DNA of 9,625 nt. It comes from CBDAKK01 sp965216965 (lineage in GTDB: Bacteria; Spirochaetota; Spirochaetia; WTKD01; G963693115). The stretch lies in assembly GCA_965216965.1 (NCBI GenBank), contig CBDCGX010000033.1, forward strand, positions 1 to 9,625. Direction: 5' to 3'. Within the stretch, counting starts at the first letter, position 1, and every line of letters begins with the position of its first letter. The notes under the pieces are model-generated. The model searched no databases. It saw only the letters and a program-made list of their open reading frames with translations, and was not told the origin of the DNA. Below are positions 1 to 6,774 of this stretch, in pieces. Position numbers and translations under genes: made by a program.

Positions 1-68
1 TGTCTAATGGTGATATGTTGTTAATAAAAATGTGTTGAGTGCTTCATTGAGTAGTAAAATATTATTGT
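1..68 (+). mobile_element. Decayed SINE 3' tail fragment
   Basis: The segment around 29-52 contains AAAATGTGTTGAGTGC followed by a degraded version of the TTAAATAAAACATTT ending seen intact at 9577-9617. The preceding bases (TGTCTAATGG..ATAT..) match the TGTCCGATGCCATAT part of the same tail. It is therefore an old, diverged copy of the SINE 3' region, cut off by the window edge, so whether the body of the element lies upstream cannot be seen. Confidence 0.6.
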
Positions 69-86
69 TAAAGTCAATGCTATTTC

Positions 87-131
<45 letters not shown>

Positions 132-140
132 ATTTAGATG

Positions 141-160
141 TGGCTAGTCATATTTTACAG
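141..160 (+). repeat. Decayed duplicate of the splice-acceptor region
   Basis: The bases TGGCTAGTCATATTTTACAG closely match the stretch ending at the real acceptor, 400-422, which reads TGGCTAGTGATATTT followed by GTTTTCAG. Both copies are preceded by GA-rich DNA and a TCCAT motif. This suggests that the GA tract and its flank were duplicated. The sequence after 160 does not continue a transporter reading frame, so this is probably a non-functional or decoy acceptor. Confidence 0.5.
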
Positions 161-173
161 ATTTATGATATAT

Positions 174-394
174 GAGAGATGAAAGGGAGAGAGAGAAAGA
201 GAAGAGAGAGAGGGAGGGAGTGGAGAGAGAGAAAGATAGGAGAGAGAAAGAGGAAAGAGAGGGAGAGAAAGAGAAGGAGAGAAAGAGAGGAGAGAGAGAG
301 AGAGAAAGAGAGAGAGAGAAGAGAGAGAAAGAGAGGAGAGAGAAGAGATAGGAGAGAGATTGAGAGAAAGAGAGCGAGGGAGAGAGAGAGAGAG
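174..394. repeat. Long polypurine (GA-rich) tract
   Basis: About 220 bases are almost entirely A and G on the + strand, made of GAGA runs mixed with GAAAGA and GGGAGG and only a few T interruptions. It ends 28 bases before the splice acceptor, on the sense strand of the intron. Homopurine/homopyrimidine tracts of this length are known to adopt triplex (H-DNA) structures; that is general knowledge, not something shown here. Arg/Glu-rich and Ser/Leu-rich open frames across it are products of the simple sequence. Confidence 0.95.
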
Positions 395-410
395 TTCCAT
401 GGCTAGTGAT

Positions 411-422
411 ATTTGTTTTCAG
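411..422 (+). other. 3' splice acceptor of transporter exon
   Basis: ATTTGTTTTCAG provides a short pyrimidine tract and a CAG ending at 422. Recognisable transporter sequence starts at 423 in phase 0 (Ser-Gln-Ile-Ser-Leu-Cys-Tyr-Ala-Pro), whereas residues encoded upstream are low-complexity GA translation. The pyrimidine tract is short because the polypurine tract lies directly upstream. The exact junction is inferred and needs a transcript to confirm. Confidence 0.75.
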
Positions 423-1794
423 TCTCAAATCAGCTTGTGTTACGCGCCTTGTATCGTCATGGTGGGCCACCATTTTATAAAACGACGATCGCTTGCCAAC
501 GGGCTCTCAGTAGCCGGCAGCGGAGTGGGGAGTTTCACCCTGCCCAACCTGATGCGGCTCTCAATCGACTACTACGGCCTCTTCGGGTCACTCATAATCA
601 TAGGCGGACTGATGCTCAACATTTGTGTGTGCGCCAGTCTGTTTCGTCCTTTGTCCAGTTACAAGAAAACGCCAAAACGCACGAAAACACGCGTTCCGGA
701 AGATAAAGATGTTAACAATAGTAGTGCTGTTAAAAACGTAGCTGGCAAAGAGGTTTGTGTTGGCAAAGAGGTTTGTGTTGGCAAAGAGGTTTGTGTTGGC
801 AAAGAGGTTTGTGTTAACAAAGACTGCAAAAATGCTGCTGATGAGAAGTCAAGTCACCATGTTTGTGTGAAAATTAAAGATGCAATAATTGACAAAGAGA
901 GCAGAACTAATTATGATGAGAAATTCAATAAACATGGGCCTGATAAGTCGGTCTTGCTGGAAACGAAACGACGATATTTCTCTCAAGATTGCTCCAACCT
1001 TTCGCGTAGCGATTCGTCGATAGAGAAAAAGAAACGATTGCAGAAACATTACTCCATCGAAAATAACCTCCCACCAGGATCCGAGTCACCATTGCAACAT
1101 CATCGCGAGTCGCCATTGCAACATCACCGCGTCCGTTTAATTTCCCAAACCGAGTCGCGGAGCCTCACGTCGCTATACGCTAGCACCGGGGATCTCATCC
1201 TGGCGACGTTTCAGAACATTCCCGAAACCGAAAGCGCCGTTTGTTCCGAAGACAAGAGCACGAATCTCTGTTCGTTCTGCCGCCTGTCTAAGAAATCGGG
1301 CGAGAAGAAAACGAGCGTGGCTCTGTTCAACTTCTCGCTGCTGCTCAACCCGCTGTTCGTGATCTATCTCTTCTCGATGATGTTCGCCAACTGCGGCTAC
1401 CCCAACGTCTTCATGATGCTGCCGTCGTACGCGGAGACGGAGTACAACATCGACAAGCAGACAGCGGCGCTCCTCGTCTCCGTGATCGGCTTCTCCGATC
1501 TGACCGGTCGCCTCGTGGCCGGCTGGTTCGCTGACCTGAGGATCATCAAGCGCCGCTACATCTTCCTCGGCTGCATGGCCGTCAGCGGGATGCTGCAGGT
1601 GATCCTTCCGTGCGTCAAGAACAGGGAGATGCTCATCTTCTTCTGCAGCTCGTTCGGCCTGTTTGCTGGGGCGTACATCGCTCTCGTGGCAGTGATGGTC
1701 ATCGACGTCCTCGGAATAGAAATGATGTCCAGCGCGTTCGGCTGGATGACCGTTGCGATGTCGGTCGGTCTCGGTGGAGGTCCACCTCTTTGTG
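423..1794 (+). CDS. Monocarboxylate transporter (SLC16-like), long internal exon, TM4-TM11
   Basis: This exon encodes 457 codons plus one base of a major-facilitator transporter of the monocarboxylate transporter family, a plasma-membrane protein that in characterised members moves monocarboxylates or related solutes, often with protons. It opens in the second half of TM4 (CYAPCIVMVGHHF), followed by the family signature KRRSLANGLSVAGSGVG (KRR at 480-488) entering TM5, and TM6 at about 573-645. A Ser/Lys/His-rich cytoplasmic loop of ~220 residues follows (about 646-1318), longer than in vertebrate MCT1. TM7 (about 1323-1400), TM8, TM9 (about 1558-1617), TM10 (about 1629-1715) and TM11 follow. 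TM8 has FSDLTGRLVAGWFAD; its Asp (1497-1499) and Arg (1509-1511) match the Asp302/Arg306 pair of rat MCT1. The ATG at 360 lies in the GA tract and is not credible as a start; TM1-TM4 are upstream. The membrane half is GC-rich while the loop is AT-richer. Substrate and paralogue are not assignable; MCT9/12/14-like is a guess. Confidence 0.93.
744..815 (+). repeat. In-frame 18-bp minisatellite, four copies (GKEVCV)
   Basis: Four identical 18-bp units (744-761, 762-779, 780-797, 798-815) encode Gly-Lys-Glu-Val-Cys-Val four times in the TM6-TM7 loop. A decayed fifth unit (Asn-Lys-Asp-Cys) follows. The four DNA copies have no silent differences, which points to recent expansion. Because 18 is a multiple of three, copy-number change keeps the frame. 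The repeat adds four regularly spaced cysteines to a cytosolic loop. Confidence 0.95.
1083..1130 (+). repeat. In-frame 24-bp tandem duplication (ESPLQHHR)
   Basis: Two 24-bp units, 1083-1106 and 1107-1130, each encode Glu-Ser-Pro-Leu-Gln-His-His-Arg. They differ only at third positions (TCA/TCG and CAT/CAC). It is a second in-frame tandem duplication in the same cytoplasmic loop, somewhat older than the GKEVCV repeat because silent differences have accumulated. Confidence 0.95.
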
Positions 1795-2385
1795 GTAAGT
1801 GTAATATATTTATATTATTTTTTGTCCTTATTATATGCATACCTTAGAGATGTGTGGTTAACTCAGGAATCAGTTAGGTTTCAGTTGTAGAAAAAAACCG
1901 AAAGCCATATCTGCAGAGGTAGAAAGTATCGTTTGTTTATTTGCCTATTTCCCTACTTTTTTAAAATGTGTTGAGTCCATTGTTAAATAAAACATTTCCT
2001 TCTTTCCTCTCGCTTTCTGAATCATCCTTTACCATATGTCTGATGCCATATAACAGTAACTAATATGTGTTGAGTGCATTGTTAAATAAAACATTTCCTT
2101 CCTTCTTCTCACTCTCTGAAGTCCATTACCATATGTCCGACACCATATAACAGTAACTAAAATGTGTTCAGTGCATCGTTAAATAAAACATTTCCTTCAT
2201 CTCGCTCTCTGAATAGTCCTTTACCATATAACCGACAATGTGTTCAGTGCATCATTAAATAAAACATTTCCTTCTTTCCTTCCTCTCGCTCTCTGAATAG
2301 TCCTTTACCATATAACCGACAATAAAATGTGTTCAGTGCATCATTAAATAAAACATCAGTTTACGAATCGTTTTATTTGCTTCAG
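1795..2385 (+). other. Phase-1 intron of the transporter gene
   Basis: The donor is TGTG|GTAAGT (GT at 1795-1796) and the acceptor is TTTTATTTGCTTCAG ending at 2385. Joining them restores one reading frame through TM11: GGPPLCG then ALRDMTNSWDTSF, as expected for the family. Both sites are strong. If the intron is not removed, the frame continues for 16 hydrophobic residues after the last exon-encoded Gly and stops at 1845-1847. From about 1961 to 2352 the intron is built from tandem SINE tails. Confidence 0.93.
1961..2352 (+). repeat. Five tandem copies of a SINE 3' tail inside the intron
   Basis: The motif TGTGTT(G/C)AGT followed by TTAAATAAAACAT recurs with TGTGTT at 1967, 2066, 2163, 2239 and 2328 (spacings 99, 97, 76 and 89). 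Between copies lie CTCGCTCTCTGAA, a TCCTTTACCATAT box and variants of GCCATATAACAGTAA. The same order of blocks forms the last ~100 bases of the SINE at 9520-9625. No tRNA-like head is present, so this is a tandem array of the SINE tail alone. Each copy carries AATAAA on the sense strand (1986, 2085, 2182, 2258, 2347). The array ends 33 bases before the acceptor. Confidence 0.9.
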
Positions 2386-2576
2386 GTGCGCTTCGGGACA
2401 TGACCAACTCCTGGGACACATCATTTATAGTTATTGGCGTTCTCACAACATTGGGATCGATCACGATCATGCACGAGCCACTCATCAGGATGTGGTGGAA
2501 GAAGAAACAGAAGAGACTGGAAAGTAAGCCAGACAACTTAGAAATGACCGCAGCATCAGAACTACTGGAGAAGTAA
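2386..2576 (+). CDS. Monocarboxylate transporter (SLC16-like), terminal exon, end of TM11 to C-terminus
   Basis: With the final base of the previous exon this exon encodes 63 residues and a TAA stop at 2574-2576. It begins GALRDMTNSWDTSF, equivalent to the TM11-TM12 connection of MCTs (typically G-A-L-x-D-x-T-x-S-x-D-x-S-F). It continues through TM12 (FIVIGVLTTLGSITIM) and ends in a short cytosolic tail, basic at first (WWKKKQKR) and then acidic/polar, ending ASELLEK. No PDZ-type C-terminal motif is obvious. The exon is too short to be found as an independent open frame; it is recognised by splice phase and family match. Confidence 0.92.
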
Positions 2577-2661
2577 ATCTATCACAGACTTCACATTTCT
2601 GTCTTAGATTTTTGAAGTCACGAGCGATGATTAATAGACCGCATGGCTCAACATGTCCGTA
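2577..2661 (+). other. Start of the transporter 3' UTR
   Basis: Unique sequence between the stop codon and the first satellite unit. No AATAAA occurs here or inside the 89-bp array, so the transcript may run into or through the array. The nearest downstream AATAAA hexamers are at 4691, 6024 and 6676. The extent of the UTR is therefore unknown. Confidence 0.55.
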
Positions 2662-3618
2662 GTGGATACAAAATTTAGTATGGTTTAAAATAGCAATTTC
2701 TTCAGTTCACCCTGTCCATGGCTGAATTAGCCATGTGCTAATTCTTATACAAAGTGGATAAAAGATTTAGTATGGGTTAAAATAGCAGTTTTAATTCACC
2801 CTGTCCATGACTGAATTAGCCATTTAGTAATTCTTATGCAAAGTGGATAAAAGATTTAGTATGGGTTAAAATAGCAATTTTAATTCTACCTGTCCATGAC
2901 TGAATTAGCCATGTAGTAATTCTTATACAAAGTGGATACAAGATTTAGTATGGTTTAAAATAGCAGTTTTAATTCACCCTGTCCATGACTGAATTAGCCA
3001 TTTATTAATTCTTATACAAAGTAGATATAAGATTTAGTATGATTTAAAATAGCAATTTTAATTCTACCTGTCCATGACTGAATTAGCCATGTGCTAATTC
3101 TTAAATACAAAGTGGATACAAGATTTAGTATGGTTTAAAACAGCAATTTTAATTTTTTTACCTGTCCATGACTGAATTAGCCATGTGCTAATTCCTATAC
3201 AAAGTGGATACAAGATTTAGTATGGTTTAAAACAGCAGTTTTAATTCACCCTTTCCATGACTGAATTAGCCATTTAGTAATTCTTATACAAAGTGGATAA
3301 AAGATTTAGTATGGGTTAAAATAGCAATTTTAATTCACCCTGTCCATGACTGAATTAGCCATGTGCTAATTCTTATACAAAGTGGATACAAGATTTAGTA
3401 TGGATTAAAATAGCAATTTTAATTCTACCTGTCCATGACTGAATTAGCCATGTAGTAATTCTTATACAAAGTGGATACAAGATTTAGTATGGTTTAAAAC
3501 AGCAGTTTTAATTCACCCTGTCCATGACAGAATTAGCCATTTAGTAATTCTTATACAAAGTGGATAAAAGATTTAGTATGGGTTAAAATAGCAATTTTAA
3601 TTCACCCTGTCCATGACT

Positions 3619-3639
3619 GAATTAGCCATGTGCTAATTC
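3619..3639 (+). other. Inverted repeat 1 of the 89-bp unit (example copy)
   Basis: GAATTAGC and GCTAATTC are perfect 8-base reverse complements separated by five bases (CATGT). The full 8-bp form occurs in units with GTGCTAATTC (for example 2714, 3342, 3609, 3965, 4054, 4321). Units with TAGTAATTC keep only the outer six pairs. Confidence 0.85.
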
Positions 3640-3668
3640 TTATACAAAGTGGATACAAGATTTAGTAT

Positions 3669-3692
3669 GGATTAAAATAGCAATTTTAATTC
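3669..3692 (+). other. Inverted repeat 2 of the 89-bp unit (example copy), co-varying hairpin
   Basis: The arms ATTAAAAT and ATTTTAAT pair perfectly around an AGCA loop. One further G-T and G-C step extends the stem to ten pairs in this copy. Nearly every unit has this hairpin. The pair closing the loop is T-A in most units but C-G in the units starting at 3164, 3431 and 3698, and T-G in five units. Confidence 0.85.
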
Positions 3693-4053
3693 TACCTGTC
3701 CATGACTGAATTAGCCATGTAGTAATTCTTATACAAAGTGGATACAAGATTTAGTATGGTTTAAAACAGCAGTTTTAATTCACCCTGTCCATGGCTGAAT
3801 TAGCCATTTAGTAATTCTTATACAAAGTGGATAAAATATTTAGTATGGGTTAAAATAGCAGTTTTAATTCACCCTGTCCATGACTGAATTAGCCATGTAG
3901 TAATTCTTATACAAAGTGGATAAAAGATTTAGTATGGTTTAAAATAGCAATTTCAGTTCACCCTGTCCATGACTGAATTAGCCATGTGCTAATTCTTATA
4001 CAAAGTGGATAAAAGATTTAGTATGGTTTAAAATAGCAGTTTTAATTCACCCT

Positions 4054-4498
4054 GTCCATGACTGAATTAGCCATGTGCTAATTCTTATACAAAGTGGATA
4101 CAAGATTTAGTATGGATTAAAATAGCAATTTTAATTCACCCTGTCCATGACTGAATTAGCCATGTAGTAATTCTTATACAAAGTAGATACAAGATTTAGT
4201 ATGGTTTAAAATAGCAATTTTAATTCACCCTGTCCATGGCTGAATTAGCCATTTAGTAATTCTTATACAAAGTGGATAAAAGATTTAGTATGGTTTAAAA
4301 TAGCAGTTTTAATTCACCCTGTCCATGACTGAATTAGCCATGTGCTAATTCTTATACAAAGTGGATACAAGATTTAGTATGGATTAAAATAGCAATTTTA
4401 ATTCACCCTGTCCATGACTGAATTAGCCATGTAGTAATTCTTATACAAAGTAGATACAAGATTTAGTATGGTTTAAAATAGCAATTTTAATTCACCCT
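4054..4498. repeat. Second 267-bp higher-order repeat in satellite A
   Basis: The two units 4054-4231 appear identical by eye to 4321-4498, exactly 267 bases later, with one different unit (4232-4320) between. The same three-unit periodicity as at 3253-3786 is used, but with different variant units, which suggests a separate, recent unequal exchange or replication slippage event. Confidence 0.88.
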
Positions 4499-4556
4499 GT
4501 CCATGACTGAATTTGAAATTTAGTAATTCTTATACAAAGTGGATACAAGAATTAGT

Positions 4557-4900
4557 AAAAGCCTTTTTCATTAAAAAAACAACAAAGCATGTTCGACACT
4601 AATTTACCTGATAGTAGAAATGTATACATGGTATATTATTCTTAAGTAAATTATACTTTTTTAAAACAAAGCATTTTACATAACACACACAATAAAAACA
4701 AAACAAAACAAATTTGACCCAGTTTACCTGTTAGTAAAAATATATCAAGTGCTTTGTTAAATACATATTACCTTTTTTAAACATAAAATAAATTTTTTAT
4801 TTAAAGAATTTTTTTTTTTTAATTAAAGATGCAATTTCATCATCAATTTACCTGTTAGTAAAAAAAGTGCTTTAATAGATATTAAGTTTTTAAACATAAA
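4557..4900. repeat. Decayed ~120-bp repeats, partly SINE-tail-like
   Basis: A motif close to AATTTACCTGTTAGTAAAAA occurs at 4601-4620, 4721-4740 and 4845-4864, spacings 120 and 124. Around each copy lie TTTTTTAAAC and AAAGCAT or ATAAAAT blocks. At 4736-4770 the sequence AAGTGCTTTGTTAAATA resembles the SINE tail GAGTGCATCGTTAAATA, and 4866-4890 is a weaker version. This looks like an old, degenerate tandem array that may derive from SINE tails. An AATAAA hexamer lies at 4691-4696. Confidence 0.6.
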
Positions 4901-5160
4901 ATCTAGTCTGTGAAATATTTTCTAGTACTGTTAGAAAGGTGCCCAATATTTATACAGTATTATGGAACAGTTTGTACCCCAAAAAAAATGGTATTTGCTT
5001 TTGGTGGTTTTATAGTTGGTTTTAGGTTTTGTAAAAGATGTTTATTTTGTATTTTACAAAAATAATATTTTGTTATATGTTTAGCTGTTATATCTGGGAT
5101 TGTTTTTAAGTTGTTATTTCAGTGTTGAAGGTACACATGGTATATAAGATGTTTGTATCC
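4901..5160. other. AT-rich non-coding stretch
   Basis: T-rich sequence with oligo-T and oligo-A runs and no supported exon, RNA gene or repeat. It could be distal 3' UTR of the transporter or intergenic DNA; the sequence alone does not decide. Confidence 0.5.
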
Positions 5161-5163
5161 CCC

Positions 5164-6212
<1,049 letters not shown>

Positions 6213-6411
6213 GCTTATTTGCCTTTTGGATACAACGTTTACAAAATTAGGGTTACACCCTATCTTCTATAGTGCTCAGATTAAATAATAATAGCTCTTT
6301 TGCCTTTGGGATACAACCCATATAGTGCTTGCATTAACTAGCTTTTTTGCCTTTTGGATACAACTTTTATACAAATATGGTTACACACATAGGTTAAATA
6401 ATAACAATCAA
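6213..6411. repeat. Imperfect short repeats with GCCTTTTGGATACAAC core
   Basis: The block GCT-T-rich-TTTGCCTTTTGGATACAAC occurs at 6213, 6293 and 6341, and a truncated GCTTTTTTGG starts at 6414. Between copies are GGTTACAC and TATAGTGCT..ATTAA motifs and AAATAATAA. The spacing is irregular (80, 48, 73). It looks like a small, deletion-scarred tandem cluster abutting the AAT microsatellite and the minus-strand SINE remnant. Confidence 0.65.
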
Positions 6412-6414
6412 TGG

Positions 6415-6615
6415 CTTTTTTGGACCAGTACCAAGATGTGAACCCAGTACCTCCAAGTCCTATATGGCATGACCTAGTCTCGGTGTCACAAATGCTGATG
6501 TAAGTTTATGTTTACTTTTATGCTTATATTTACTAAAGGTTAAAGCACGCTGTCCTGGCCATGCCTCAATCATATAGGCTGTGCGAGTTGGACAGTTAGA
6601 GAACTGTTAGTTGTT
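6415..6615 (-). mobile_element. Decayed tRNA-derived SINE, minus orientation
   Basis: Read on the minus strand, 6493-6425 resembles the tRNA-like head of molluscan SINEs: an ACCGAGAC..GGTCATG.. region, then GGAGGTACTGGGTTCACATC. The last part is a decayed B box (minus strand of 6435-6445; consensus GGTTCRANTCC). The flank 6540-6600 (AGCACGCTGTCCTGGCCATGCCTCA..) resembles sequence I remember next to such heads in molluscan repeats. This is recognition from memory and the element is degraded. Confidence 0.5.
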
Positions 6616-6675
6616 AAAAGTATACTATTGCAGATTTACAGGTCTTTAATTCTCTAAATATTGATTTTAAATGAA

Positions 6676-6681
6676 AATAAA
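6676..6681 (+). promoter_or_regulatory. Candidate polyadenylation signal (AATAAA)
   Basis: AATAAA followed by TTGTTGAATG, a GT-rich downstream context. It is just before satellite B. There is no transcript evidence, and it may be a chance match in AT-rich DNA. Confidence 0.2.
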
Positions 6682-6774
6682 TTGTTGAATGTAACAAACC
6701 TTGATTTATATTTTAAAACCACAGTGGGAGGAATTCTGTTTCACCCCCAGTTTTTACATCATACACAATCATTC

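Larger units (their letters stand above)
3253..3786. repeat. 267-bp higher-order repeat in satellite A
   Basis: The three-unit block 3253-3519 is repeated at 3520-3786 with only a couple of base changes. The three unit types in each block are distinguishable: CATTTAGTAAT/GGATAAAAG, then CATGTGCTAAT with TATGGATTAA, then CATGTAGTAAT with AAAACAGCAG. This is a higher-order structure on top of the 89-bp monomer. Confidence 0.9.
2662..4556. repeat. Satellite A: 89-bp tandem repeat, ~21 copies
   Basis: Units begin with GTCCATGACTGAATTAGCC at 2714, 2803, 2892, 2981, 3070, 3164, 3253 (TT variant) and every 89 bases to 4499. A partial unit lies at the left (2662-2713) and a degraded one at the right. 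Nineteen of twenty intervals are exactly 89; the exception (94) comes from small insertions near 3107 and 3154. All stop-free reading is short, so it is non-coding. Each unit holds two inverted repeats, described separately. I do not recognise the family by name. It starts about 86 bases behind the transporter stop codon and may be transcribed. Confidence 0.97.

Noticed and set aside
360..422. ATG at 360 (or 402) as the transporter start codon
   Set aside because: The intervening residues are translated GA repeat, TM1-TM4 would be missing, and a good splice acceptor ends at 422 where family similarity begins.
144..473. Ser/Leu-rich and Arg/Glu-rich open frames across the GA tract
   Set aside because: Low-complexity translation of a microsatellite; no start context or domain.
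1556..1840. Minus-strand 94-codon frame opposite the transporter membrane region
   Set aside because: Shadow of the GC-rich coding exon; no independent similarity.
2662..4556. Possible CRISPR array (regular direct repeats)
   Set aside because: Whole units are repeated with no unique spacers, the host is eukaryotic, and no cas genes are present; it is a tandem satellite. The same applies to the 44-bp array.
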